The notes beneath the pieces are model-generated. The model ran no database searches. It saw only the letters and a program-made list of their open reading frames with translations, and had not been told where the DNA came from. Below are positions 1-8,143 of a stretch of 64,000 nt of DNA, piece after piece. The stretch's first letter is position 1. Every line of letters starts with the position of its first letter. This DNA comes from CBDBJQ01 sp965206405. Lineage in GTDB: Bacteria > Pseudomonadota > Alphaproteobacteria > UBA8366. The stretch covers positions 310,001 through 374,000 of the forward strand of contig CBDBJQ010000006.1 of assembly GCA_965206405.1 (NCBI GenBank). Reading direction: 5' to 3'. The translations under genes and the position numbers were made by a program.

Positions 1-1412
1 AGTTTTGGGCGCAGCACCATGGCGCGGGCCAGCGTGATGCGCTGGCGCTGGCCGCCGGAGAACTCGTGAGGATAGCGCCAGCGGCTGTCAGGGTCGAGAT
101 CAACCTCGGCGAGCATCTCGGCGACGAGGTTGTCGCGAGCCTCGTCATCCTCGCCGACGTTGTGCACCTTCATGCCCTCCTCGATGATTTGCCCGATCGA
201 CATCCTCGGGTTCAGACTGGCGAAGGGATCCTGGAACACCACCTGCATCTCGCGCCGCAGCGGGCGCAGGGTATTCCCCTCGAGATCCTGGATGGCACGG
301 CCGCGGAATATGACCTCGCCGGTACTCGTCTCGAGGCGTAGCGCCGCCATGGCCAGGGTGGTTTTGCCGGACCCGGACTCGCCGACGATGCCGACCGTCT
401 CGCCCTCCCGCACCGCGAGCGTGACGCCGTCGACGGCCTTGATGAATCCGACGGTGCGCCGGAGCAAACCCTTGCGGATCGGGAAGTGGACCCGGAGATT
501 CCTGCAGGCCAACACCTCCGCCGCTTCGGGATCGGCTGCCTCCGGTTCGCCCGAGGGCTCGGCGGCGAGCAGATGGCGGGTATAGGTGTGGTGGGGGCGT
601 TCGAGGACGTCAGCGACCGGGCCCGATTCGACGATTTCGCCGTCGTTCATCACGCAGACCCGGTCAGCGATTCGGCCGACGATGCCGAGATCGTGGGTGA
701 TGAACAGCATCGCCATGTTGAAGTTCACGCGAATGAACTCGAGCAGGTCGAGAACCTGAGCTTGAATGGTGACATCAAGGGCGGTGGTCGGCTCGTCCGC
801 GATCAAAAGATCCGGGTTGTTGGCCAGCGCCATGGCGATCATCACGCGCTGACACTGGCCGCCGGACAGTTCGTGGGGATAGGCGCCGAGCCGCTGTCCA
901 GGATTGTTGATGCCAACGAGATTGAGGAGCTCGAGAATGCGGGTGCGGGCGCTGGCGGTGTCCTGGATCTCCTCGTCATGCAGAAACAGCATATCGCGAA
1001 TCTGTTTTTCGATCGTGTGAACCGGATTGAGCGAGGTCTGGGGTTCCTGAAAAATCATGGCGATGCGGCTGCCGCGCAGATTCTCCATCACTGCCGGATC
1101 CGCACCAACGAGTTCGTTGCCACGGAACAGGATCGAGCCGGAGGGGTGGCGGGCCTGCGGGTAGGGCAGAAGCTGGGCGATCGAGAGCGCGGTGACCGAC
1201 TTTCCGGATCCGGATTCGCCGACCAGGGCGACGGTTTCGCCGGCCTGGATGTCGAAACTGACCCCGCGCACCGCATGGATTGGTCCCTTCGGCAGCTGGA
1301 AGTCGACCGAGAGGTCGCGGACCGACAGCAGGACGTCGTCTCGCCCGGCATTCGCCTGTCCGCCGTCTGTCGGGGGTGGGGCTGCGCCTTGATCCATCGG
1401 CTGCGCGCTCAT
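1..1412 (-). CDS. yejF: ABC transporter ATP-binding protein, YejF-like (3' end cut by window edge)
   Basis: Cytoplasmic ATPase of a YejABEF-type peptide importer (in E. coli it takes up microcin C and oligopeptides). 470 residues are visible. Two fused nucleotide-binding domains can be read: the first has Walker A GESGSGKS (about residues 65-72), signature LSGGQ and Walker B LLIADEP; the second has GESGSGKT and FSGGQRQR close to the window edge. The second Walker B and roughly 60 C-terminal residues expected for the family lie outside. The ATG at 1412 overlaps the yejE stop by 4 bp (ATGA), giving tight coupling with the permease genes. An alternative ATG lies at 1397. The fused-ATPase architecture and the yejABE context together make the call firm. 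Confidence 0.9.
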   Translation of the reverse strand, partial: MSAQPMDQGAAPPPTDGGQANAGRDDVLLSVRDLSVDFQLPKGPIHAVRGVSFDIQAGETVALVGESGSGKSVTALSIAQLLPYPQARHPSGSILFRGNELVGADPAVMENLRGSRIAMIFQEPQTSLNPVHTIEKQIRDMLFLHDEEIQDTASARTRILELLNLVGINNPGQRLGAYPHELSGGQCQRVMIAMALANNPDLLIADEPTTALDVTIQAQVLDLLEFIRVNFNMAMLFITHDLGIVGRIADRVCVMNDGEIVESGPVADVLERPHHTYTRHLLAAEPSGEPEAADPEAAEVLACRNLRVHFPIRKGLLRRTVGFIKAVDGVTLAVREGETVGIVGESGSGKTTLAMAALRLETSTGEVIFRGRAIQDLEGNTLRPLRREMQVVFQDPFASLNPRMSIGQIIEEGMKVHNVGEDDEARDNLVAEMLAEVDLDPDSRWRYPHEFSGGQRQRITLARAMVLRPK

Positions 1413-2506
1413 CGCGCCGCCTCCGGCCCCGTGATCTTGCGCGGATCGAACGCGTCGCGCACCGCTTCGCCGATAAACACCAGAAGCGACAGCATGCCGG
1501 CGAGTACGAAGAAGGCGGCGATGCCGAGCCACGGCGCCTGCAGGTTGTTCTTTCCCTGCTTGAGCAGCTCGCCGAGCGATGCCGAGCCCGGCGGCAGACC
1601 AAAGCCGAGGAAGTCGAGCGCGGTCAGGGTGATGACCGAGCCGGAGGTGATGAAGGGCACGAAGGTGAGGGTCGCCACCATCGCGTTGGGGAGCACGTGG
1701 CGGATCATTATGGTCCGGTTCGGCACGCCGAGCGCGCGCGCCGCCCTGACATAGTCGAAGTTGCGGGCACGGAGAAACTCGGCCCGCACCACGCCGACCA
1801 AGGCGGTCCAGCTGAACAGCAGCATCAGGCCGAGCAGCCACCAGAAGTTGGGTTCCACAACGCTGGCTAGGATGATTAGCATGAACAGCACGGGCATGCC
1901 GCCCCAGATCTCGATCAGGCGCTGGCCGATCAGATCCACAGTGCCGCCGAAGTACCCCTGCACGGCGCCGGCCATGACGCCGACCATGGTGCTGAGGATG
2001 GTCAAGATCAGCCCGAACAGAACCGAGATCCGGAAGCCGTAGATGAGGCGGGCGACGACGTCTCGGGCCTGGTCGTCGGTGCCGAGCCAGTTGGCGGCGG
2101 TTGGCGGCGAGGGCGCCGGGGATGGCAGGTCGATGATGTGGGTGTCGTAGCGGAACGACACTGGTGGCCAGAGCAGCCACCCGTCTTTTTCGATCAGCTC
2201 CACGAGATAGGGGTCGCGGTAGTCGGCTTCGGTCTCAAAATCGCCGCCGAAGGTGGTTTCCGGATAGCTCACGAGGGCCGGGAAGTAGAGGGCGTCCTGA
2301 TGGCTGACCAGGATCGGCCGGTCGTTGGCGATCAGTTCGGCGAACAGGGAGAGGACGAACAGGGCGAGGAAGATCCACAGCGACCAGAAGCCACGCCGGT
2401 TGGCAGTGAAGTTATCGACCCGCCGTCGGGTCAGCGGGGTCACCGGAAGGCCGAGAAGCTTGTCCCGCTGTCTGTCTCGCTGTCTGTCTCGCTGGAGCGC
2501 CGCCAT
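1409..2506 (-). CDS. yejE: ABC transporter permease, YejE-like
   Basis: 365-residue inner-membrane permease of the peptide importer. An N-terminal membrane segment (about 40-60) is followed by a periplasmic stretch (DALYFPALVSYPETTFGGDF region) typical of YejE, then the BPD_transp_1 helices with an EAA-like loop (RAARALGVPNRTIMIRHVLPNA). The start is one base after the yejB stop (TGAGATG). The first 15 residues contain a repeated RDRQ unit encoded by a 12-bp tandem repeat, so the cytoplasmic N-terminus is probably expanded relative to homologues. Confidence 0.9.
   Translation of the reverse strand: MAALQRDRQRDRQRDKLLGLPVTPLTRRRVDNFTANRRGFWSLWIFLALFVLSLFAELIANDRPILVSHQDALYFPALVSYPETTFGGDFETEADYRDPYLVELIEKDGWLLWPPVSFRYDTHIIDLPSPAPSPPTAANWLGTDDQARDVVARLIYGFRISVLFGLILTILSTMVGVMAGAVQGYFGGTVDLIGQRLIEIWGGMPVLFMLIILASVVEPNFWWLLGLMLLFSWTALVGVVRAEFLRARNFDYVRAARALGVPNRTIMIRHVLPNAMVATLTFVPFITSGSVITLTALDFLGFGLPPGSASLGELLKQGKNNLQAPWLGIAAFFVLAGMLSLLVFIGEAVRDAFDPRKITGPEAAR
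2467..2494. repeat. 12-bp tandem repeat at the yejE start
   Basis: Two full copies plus 4 bases of GCTGTCTGTCTC (plus strand). It encodes the RDRQRDRQRD stretch just after the yejE start codon and is in frame (12 bp = 4 codons). Confidence 0.9.
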
Positions 2507-2507
2507 C

Positions 2508-3629
2508 TCAGACCTCCCGCGACTCGAAATCGATCCGGGGGTCGACCAGCGTATAGACTACGTCGTTGACGATCTGGAGCAGAAGCCCGAGCAGGGTGAA
2601 GATGTACAGCGTTCCGAACATCACCGGATAATCGCGGTCGATCACGGCCTCGAAACCGAGCAGGCCGAGCCCGTCGAGCGAGAAGATCACCTCTATCAAA
2701 AGCGAGCCGGTGAACAGCAGGCTGACGAAGACGGCGGGGAAACCGGCAATGACGATGAGCATGGCGTTGCGGAAGATATGGCCGTAGAGGACCTGCCTCT
2801 CGCTCAGCCCCTTGGCCCGAGCCGTTTGCACGTATTGCAGCTGGACCTGGTCGAGAAACGAGTTCTTGGTGAGTAGCGTCAACCCGGCAAAACCGCCGAT
2901 TACGAGAGAGATCACCGGCAGGGCTATATGCCAGAAATAGTCGATGATCTGCAGCGGCCATGACAGCACGTCCCAATTGTCCGACACCAGGCCACGGTCG
3001 GGGAACCAGTCGAGATAACGTCCACCGGCAAACACGATGATCAGAAGGATGGCGAACAGGAACGCCGGCACCGCGTTGCCGACGACAACGGCGGCGCTGG
3101 TCCAGACGTCGAAGCGGGAACCGTCCCGGACCGCCTTGACGATACCGAGCGGGATCGAGATCAGGTAGATCAGTAGCGTGCTCCAAACGCCGAGCGAGAT
3201 CGACACGGGCATCTTCTCGAGCACCAGATCGATGACCCGCACGTCGCGAAAGAAGCTGGTCCCGAAATCGAAGGTCAGATAATCACCCAGCATTTTCAGG
3301 AACCGTTCGTGGGTCGGCCTGTCGAAGCCGAACTGCCGCTCGATCCGGGCGATGATTTCAGGATCGAGGCCCTGGGCCCCGATATAGGTGCCATAGGCGT
3401 CGACAACGCCGGATACCGTGGTGCTTTGCGCGCCGACCCGCGCCCCCGTCTCGCCGCCCTGGGAGCCGCCGATACGCACGGTCGCGTCGATGGCGGTTCC
3501 CTGAATTTCCGCGAGCAGCTGTTCGACGGGGCCGCCGGGCGCCACCTGCACCACGGCGAAGTTGATCAGGATGATGCCAAACAGAGTCGGAATGACGAGG
3601 AGTAGTCGGCGAAGGATATAGGCGAGCAT
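2508..3629 (-). CDS. yejB: ABC transporter permease, YejB-like
   Basis: 373-residue inner-membrane permease pairing with YejE. It begins with the classic DppB/OppB-type segment (MLAYILRRLLLVIPTLFGII), followed by a long periplasmic insertion (about 40-120) characteristic of YejB, then five further helices with the EAA-type loop (RAKGLSERQVLYGHIFRNA). It follows yejA by 31 nt and precedes yejE by one base, so the genes are almost certainly one transcript. Confidence 0.9.
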   Translation of the reverse strand: MLAYILRRLLLVIPTLFGIILINFAVVQVAPGGPVEQLLAEIQGTAIDATVRIGGSQGGETGARVGAQSTTVSGVVDAYGTYIGAQGLDPEIIARIERQFGFDRPTHERFLKMLGDYLTFDFGTSFFRDVRVIDLVLEKMPVSISLGVWSTLLIYLISIPLGIVKAVRDGSRFDVWTSAAVVVGNAVPAFLFAILLIIVFAGGRYLDWFPDRGLVSDNWDVLSWPLQIIDYFWHIALPVISLVIGGFAGLTLLTKNSFLDQVQLQYVQTARAKGLSERQVLYGHIFRNAMLIVIAGFPAVFVSLLFTGSLLIEVIFSLDGLGLLGFEAVIDRDYPVMFGTLYIFTLLGLLLQIVNDVVYTLVDPRIDFESREV

Positions 3630-3660
3630 CCGGACAATCCCCGGCTGTTTACCGGCGAGA

Positions 3661-5544
3661 TCAGCCCGACGGCCGCCGCTGTAAGAGCGCGGCGTCCCGT
3701 TCGGGGTCTATCCACCAGGAATCGATCTCGGTGCCGTTCATGGGCGGCGGCTCCGGGAAGCCGAAGCGGTCCCAGTACGCGATGCGATCATGCCCGATGT
3801 ACCAGTGCGGCAGGACGATGTGGTTCCACAGCAGGGCCCGGTCGAGAGCCCGCGCCCGGGCGGTCAGGCTGGCCCGGTCGGGTGCGGTGATCAGTTCCTC
3901 GACCAGCGCGTCGATGGCGGGATCCGCAAGGCCGGTGTAGTTGTTGCTTCCCGGGCGTTTGGCCGCGGCCGAGGTCCAGTAGTTCCGTTGCTCGTTGCCG
4001 GGCGTCGTGGTCTGTCCCCAACCGGTGACGATCATGTCGAAATCGAATTCGGTGAGACGCTGTTGGTACTGGGCGGGATCGACAAGGCGCACGCGCATAT
4101 CGATTCCGAGGCGCGCGAGATTCTTCTTGAAGGGAAGGACGATGCGCTCGAACAGCGGCGCTACCAGCAGTATTTCGAAAGCGAAAGGTTGTCCTTTCGG
4201 CCCGGCCAGTTTCCGAGTCTTCTTGTCGATCTTCCAGCCGGCCTCGCGCAGGAGTCGGATGGCGACGCGCAGATTGGTGCGCAGCCCATGCGTGCCTTTT
4301 GTTTCCGGCGGGCGGTATTCCCGGGTCAGGGTTTCCGGCGGCAGCTGGTCGCGGAACTTCTCGAGCAGGGCGAGCTCCTCGCCCTCGGGCAGGCCGGTCG
4401 CCGCCATCCCGGAGTTCTGGAAGAAACTGTGGGCGCGGGCATAGGCGCCGTAGAACAGGACTTTGTTGGTCCACTCGAAATCGAAGGCGTAGGCGAGGGC
4501 CTCGCGCACGCGCCGGCTCTGGAACAGTGGCCGGCGGAGATTGTAGGCGAACCCCTGCATGCCGGTCGGCCGGCTGTGCGTGAATTCCCGGGTGTTCAAC
4601 AGGCCGTCCCGGTACGCCGGGATGTCGTAGGCGGTGGCCCAGTTCTTGGAGACGTTCTCGCGCCGGATATCGAGGTTCCCGGACTTGAACGCTTCGAGGG
4701 CGACGATGCCGTCGCGATAGTATTCATAGCGGACGCGATCGAAGTTGTTCATGCCCCGGCGCACCGGCAGATCACGGCCCCAGTAATCCGGGACGCGTTC
4801 ATAAACGACATTGCGGTTCGCCTTGAAGGAGGCGATGCGGTACGGGCCGCTGCCGAGGGGCGACTCGAGGGTGGTGGCCGTGAAATCGCGCCCTTGCCAG
4901 TAGTGCCTGGGGAGGATCGGGAACTGGCCGAGGGTCAGCGGCAGTTCGCGGGCGCTGCCCGAACGCAGGGAGAATGTCACCGTGTCGGGCGCGGTTGCTT
5001 TCGCTTTTTCCACGTCTCGATAGTACAGGCGGTATAGGGGTTGCCCCTTCTCGCGCAGCGTGTCGAAGGTCCAGACCACGTCCTCGGCAGTGATCGGCTT
5101 TCCGTCGTGCCAGCGCGCTTGGCGCCGCAGGGTGAAGACCACCTGGCGCCGATCTTCTGTAAGTTCGATCCGCTCGGCGAGGAGACCGTAGAGTGAGAAG
5201 GGCTCATCTGCCGAGGGGTACAGCAGTGTGTCGTAGATCCGACCCACCCCGGCCGCCGCGCGACCCTTGATGATGAGATTGTTGAAACTGTCGAAGCCGC
5301 CGACGGCGCCGAAGCGAATGGTGCCGCCCTTCGGGGCGTTCGGGTTGACGTAGTCAAACTGCCTGAAGTCGGCCGGGTATTTGGGCGCGCCGTATATGGC
5401 GATTCCGTGGCCGGTATAGGGTTCGGCGCTGGCTGGGCCGATCGGCACAACCATCGCGACCATCGCAACCGCAACAGCCCTGGCTGCCCTGACCATGATT
5501 GCCCTGACCATGATTGCCCTGGCCATGATTGCCCTGGCGGTCAT
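3661..5544 (-). CDS. yejA: peptide ABC transporter substrate-binding protein, YejA-like
   Basis: 627-residue SBP_bac_5 family periplasmic binding protein that delivers oligopeptides to YejBEF. The signal peptide runs to a likely cleavage at ASA|EP (residue 40) and is unusually long because its n-region consists of repeated RAIM units. The mature part shows the family motif LTEDRRQVVFTLRRQARWHDG. The start at 5544 overlaps the stop of the upstream phosphatase gene by 4 bp (ATGA). In-frame ATGs at 5526, 5511 and 5496, each with the same upstream context, could also initiate. Confidence 0.9.
   Translation of the reverse strand: MTARAIMARAIMVRAIMVRAARAVAVAMVAMVVPIGPASAEPYTGHGIAIYGAPKYPADFRQFDYVNPNAPKGGTIRFGAVGGFDSFNNLIIKGRAAAGVGRIYDTLLYPSADEPFSLYGLLAERIELTEDRRQVVFTLRRQARWHDGKPITAEDVVWTFDTLREKGQPLYRLYYRDVEKAKATAPDTVTFSLRSGSARELPLTLGQFPILPRHYWQGRDFTATTLESPLGSGPYRIASFKANRNVVYERVPDYWGRDLPVRRGMNNFDRVRYEYYRDGIVALEAFKSGNLDIRRENVSKNWATAYDIPAYRDGLLNTREFTHSRPTGMQGFAYNLRRPLFQSRRVREALAYAFDFEWTNKVLFYGAYARAHSFFQNSGMAATGLPEGEELALLEKFRDQLPPETLTREYRPPETKGTHGLRTNLRVAIRLLREAGWKIDKKTRKLAGPKGQPFAFEILLVAPLFERIVLPFKKNLARLGIDMRVRLVDPAQYQQRLTEFDFDMIVTGWGQTTTPGNEQRNYWTSAAAKRPGSNNYTGLADPAIDALVEELITAPDRASLTARARALDRALLWNHIVLPHWYIGHDRIAYWDRFGFPEPPPMNGTEIDSWWIDPERDAALLQRRPSG
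5486..5544. repeat. 15-bp tandem repeat carrying the yejA start codon
   Basis: About four copies of GCCCTGRCCATGATT (plus strand); on the coding strand each unit reads ATGGYCAGGGCAATC. Every unit supplies an in-frame ATG with AGGG about 6 nt upstream of the next ATG, so the repeat multiplies both start codon and ribosome-binding context. Confidence 0.9.
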
Positions 5545-6344
5545 ACCGAGAGCACCGCAAGGGCGGCCGCATGCAACTCCGCTGTTGCCGCAGCCAGGAT
5601 GCGCCCGTCCGAGGCCGGGTTCGGCGCCTGGCCCTGCCAATCACTGATGACGCCGCCGGCGCCGGCGACGATCCGGACCACCGGCAGGAAGTCATGTGGC
5701 TTCAGATCGGCCTCGACGACCAGCTCGAGATGGCCGCTGGCGAGCAGGCCGTAGGCGTAGCACTCGGCGCCGTAATGGCGGAACCGGGTCATGGCAGCGA
5801 GCTGCTCGAACCGCGTTGTGTCTTCGCCGGAGAACATCTCTGGTGTGGTGGCATGCAGCGACGCTTCATCGAGCCGTGTCGTGCGCGCGGTCCGGACCGC
5901 GCGCCCGTTCATGGTCGTCTCCTGTCCCGCCGCGCCGAGCCAGCGCTCTTTGCAGAAGGGCTGGTCGACGAGGCCGAGAATCGGCTGTCCCTGCTGCAGG
6001 AGGCCGATCATGGTGGTGAACACCGGTAAGCCGCTGGCAAAAGCCTTGGTGCCGTCGATCGGGTCGATCACCCACACATGTTCGGCCCCTTCGCGCACCG
6101 GGGCGAACTCCTCGCCGAGAATCCCGTGCTCGGGAAACGCATCCTCGATCAGCTCGCGCAATGTCTGCTCGATTGCGCGATCGGCTTCCGTCACCGGACT
6201 CGCATCGGGTTTGGTCTCGATCCTGAGCCCGGTGCGGAAATGGCGCAGCGCGATGAGGCGGGCCTCGTCGGCCATGCGTCCGGCGAGAGCGATGAATTCT
6301 GCGGGGCAGGCGGTGGGTCCGGGGTCGCCGGCAGCACGCGTCAT
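5541..6344 (-). CDS. hisN: inositol-monophosphatase family protein, histidinol-phosphatase-like (HisN)
   Basis: 267-residue metal-dependent phosphatase. Lithium-sensitive phosphatase motifs are present: GEE (77-79), DPIDGT (94-99) and a C-terminal segment with ADLKPHDF. In alphaproteobacteria this subfamily commonly acts as histidinol-phosphatase, the penultimate step of histidine synthesis. CysQ-like or inositol phosphatase activity cannot be excluded from motifs alone. The start at 6344 was chosen because homology begins there; upstream sequence in this frame crosses into the cytochrome gene. It overlaps yejA by 4 bp, an odd partner for a transporter. Confidence 0.8.
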   Translation of the reverse strand: MTRAAGDPGPTACPAEFIALAGRMADEARLIALRHFRTGLRIETKPDASPVTEADRAIEQTLRELIEDAFPEHGILGEEFAPVREGAEHVWVIDPIDGTKAFASGLPVFTTMIGLLQQGQPILGLVDQPFCKERWLGAAGQETTMNGRAVRTARTTRLDEASLHATTPEMFSGEDTTRFEQLAAMTRFRHYGAECYAYGLLASGHLELVVEADLKPHDFLPVVRIVAGAGGVISDWQGQAPNPASDGRILAAATAELHAAALAVLSV

Positions 6345-6396
6345 GCCGGCGTAATCCGCAATGCCGGTGCCGTTGGGCGGCTCACGGCACGGAAGC

Positions 6397-6951
6397 TCAG
6401 GGCGTGGGGAGCGGTTTCGGGCTGTCGCTGAGCGAGCGCAGATAGACGATGATGTTGGCTCGGTCGGAATCCTTGCGGAGACCGGCGAAAGACATTTTTG
6501 TTCCCTTCGCATAGGTCCTCGGTTTGTGCAGGAAGCGATTGATGTCGTCGTAGGTCCATCGCCCGTCCAGTGCCTTGAAGGTTTTCGAGTATTTGAAATC
6601 GGCGCCGGTACTCTGCTCGGCCTCGACAATATCCCAGAGATTGGGGCCGATCTTGTTGGCGCCGCCCTTGTTGAAAGTGTGGCAGGAGACGCATTTGCGG
6701 GCAACCTTGCGGCCCGCCTCGATATCTGCTGCGGCCAGCATCGGGCCGATCGGTGCAAGAGCCGGTGCCGCTACGGGCTTGGCTGCACTCGATGCCGTCG
6801 CCACCGCGTCGCCGCCGATTGGATAGGCGGCCGTCGCCGGAAGTTGCGGGTTGTAGATCATATGGGCGGCAAAACCGGCAACCATGGCCAAAAGGCCCGC
6901 ACTCAAAACAGCGCCAGCGACCTTGTTCCAGAACAGCGGATCGTTGTCCAT
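6397..6951 (-). CDS. cycM: membrane-anchored c-type cytochrome, CycM-like
   Basis: 184-residue cytochrome with an uncleaved N-terminal membrane anchor (about 12-34), an Ala/Pro-rich linker and a class I haem domain. The haem attachment motif is CVSCH (87-91) and the likely axial methionine sits in GTKMSF near residue 155. CycM-type proteins carry electrons from the bc1 complex to cytochrome oxidase in alphaproteobacteria. The ATG at 6951 was chosen because it directly precedes the anchor. It lies divergently upstream of kdsB, a frequent arrangement in the group. Confidence 0.88.
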   Translation of the reverse strand: MDNDPLFWNKVAGAVLSAGLLAMVAGFAAHMIYNPQLPATAAYPIGGDAVATASSAAKPVAAPALAPIGPMLAAADIEAGRKVARKCVSCHTFNKGGANKIGPNLWDIVEAEQSTGADFKYSKTFKALDGRWTYDDINRFLHKPRTYAKGTKMSFAGLRKDSDRANIIVYLRSLSDSPKPLPTP

Positions 6952-7112
6952 CTGTGCAACCTCGGTATCCCAATAGCCCGGGCGCGTTTCGGCCGGTGAA
7001 ACGTCGGCCGAGGGGGCATTCAGCTTCCCGGGATGCTTCCGGGACGATCCCGCGCCGGCAAAATCACCGTCTCGCGCAATCGGCGGCGGAGTATATAATC
7101 GCGCCGACTCAA

Positions 7113-7157
7113 TGCAAGCGGTCGGTAGGCAAGCGGCCGGGAGGCAAGCGGCCGGGA
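7113..7157. repeat. 15-bp tandem repeat in the cycM-kdsB intergenic region
   Basis: Two perfect copies of GGCAAGCGGCCGGGA (7128-7142, 7143-7157) preceded by a degenerate third copy. It lies in the leader 46 nt upstream of the kdsB start. Confidence 0.85.
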
Positions 7158-7202
7158 GCAGGCCGTCGGATCCCTTTCTCGCCTGTCGCCGGAGCCCCGC
7201 CC

Positions 7203-7979
7203 GTGGCACATCCCTGCAATCCCCCCGAAAACCCCATCGTCCTGATCCCGGCCCGCTTGGGCTCAAAGCGGTTTCCGGGCAAGGTGCTGGCCGATCTCGA
7301 TGGCGCGCCGCTCATCGTGCATGTCTGGCGCCGCGCCGTGGCGGCAAAGGCCGGCCGTGTCGTCGTTGCCGTGGCGGAACAGGAGATCGCCGATGCCGTG
7401 ATTGCGGCGGGCGGCGAGGCGGTGCTTACCGATCCCGGCCATCCCTCGGGCTCCGATCGGATCTTCGAGGCGCTCGCGCAGCTTGATCCGGATTCAGCGC
7501 ATGACGCAGTCGTCAATCTGCAGGGTGACCTGCCGACTCTCGCGCCGGAGATCCCGGGCCTTCTGCTTGCCCTGCTGGCCGATTCCGCGGTCGACATCGC
7601 CACCGCCGCAGTGCCGATTGTCGATCACGGGGAACGCGATAACCCCAATGTCGTCAAGGCGATCGCCGCGATCGCTCCCGGTGCTGCGCAGGGACGGGCG
7701 CTGTATTTCTCCCGGGCCCCGGCGCCGGCGGGAGAGGGGCCTCTCCTGCACCACATCGGCGTGTACGCCTACCGTCGTGCCTCGCTCGCGCGGTTTGTCG
7801 GCCTGCCGCCCGGCATTCTCGAGCAGCGCGAGCGACTCGAGCAGCTGCGGGCGCTGGAAGCGGGGATGCACATCGAGGTTGCTCTCGTTGACACCGTTCC
7901 CGTCGGTATCGATACTCCGGCCGACCTTGAACTGGCCCGCGCCGTGCTCTCCGCGACGCCGGAGTCCCGCGTCGCATAA
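7203..7979 (+). CDS. kdsB: 3-deoxy-manno-octulosonate cytidylyltransferase (CMP-KDO synthetase)
   Basis: 258-residue cytoplasmic enzyme that activates KDO with CTP for lipopolysaccharide inner-core assembly. The N-terminal nucleotide-binding motif IPARLGSKRFPGK (about 15-27), NLQGDLP and the C-terminal GIDTPADLELA segment identify it. The GTG at 7203 is preferred because it sits just before the conserved PIVLIPAR motif; upstream in-frame sequence covers the repeat-rich leader. pheA was originally about 80 bp downstream, before an IS1595 element inserted between them. Confidence 0.92.
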   Translation: MAHPCNPPENPIVLIPARLGSKRFPGKVLADLDGAPLIVHVWRRAVAAKAGRVVVAVAEQEIADAVIAAGGEAVLTDPGHPSGSDRIFEALAQLDPDSAHDAVVNLQGDLPTLAPEIPGLLLALLADSAVDIATAAVPIVDHGERDNPNVVKAIAAIAPGAAQGRALYFSRAPAPAGEGPLLHHIGVYAYRRASLARFVGLPPGILEQRERLEQLRALEAGMHIEVALVDTVPVGIDTPADLELARAVLSATPESRVA

Positions 7980-7988
7980 GCGCTCCGG

Positions 7989-8012
7989 GACCGCCCACGG
8001 TCTTTTTGTTTT
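7989..8012 (+). terminator. possible rho-independent terminator after kdsB
   Basis: Short perfect stem GACCG/CGGTC with loop CCCA, followed by TTTTTGTTTT. The stem is only 5 bp, so termination may be partial. Confidence 0.45.
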
Positions 8013-8041
8013 CATTTTTGCTTCTGTTTTCGAGACACCCC

Positions 8042-8049
8042 AAAGGTAA
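8042..8049. repeat. left target-site duplication of the IS1595 element
   Basis: AAAGGTAA, identical to 10922-10929. The shared string extends to CCCCAAAGGTAAGG on both sides, so the exact 8-9 bp boundaries are ambiguous by one base. An 8-bp duplication is normal for the IS1595 family. Confidence 0.85.
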
Positions 8050-8076
8050 GGGAATTATATACGAAAGTCACCAAAC
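8050..8076 (+). repeat. left terminal inverted repeat of the IS1595 element
   Basis: Pairs with 10894-10920 over 27 positions with 5 mismatches; the core AGTCACCAA is identical. It carries an outward-facing TATAAT on the minus strand. Confidence 0.85.
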
Positions 8077-8117
8077 GGTGATTTTCTGGTTGACGAACGC
8101 ACCAGCTGCCCTTACCA

Positions 8118-8137
8118 TATAATCACCAATCGGGGAG
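8118..8137 (+). promoter_or_regulatory. candidate -10 and ribosome-binding site of the IS1595 transposase
   Basis: A perfect TATAAT at 8118-8123 and GGGGAG at 8132-8137, 6 nt before the ATG at 8144. No good -35 is seen at 16-18 bp. If this -10 is used, the leader is only about 15 nt. Confidence 0.4.
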
Positions 8138-8143
8138 ACGGTC

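Noticed and set aside
486..1754. Long plus-strand open frame (422 codons) opposite yejF/yejE
   Set aside because: Antisense shadow of the high-GC coding strand; no recognisable domain, while the minus strand gives clear ABC ATPase and permease motifs.
3790..5037. Plus-strand open frame (415 codons) opposite yejA
   Set aside because: Shadow of the substrate-binding protein gene; its translation has no domain and no ribosome-binding site.
7090..7099. TATATAAT between cycM and kdsB as promoter
   Set aside because: No -35 of reasonable quality at 16-18 bp on either strand.
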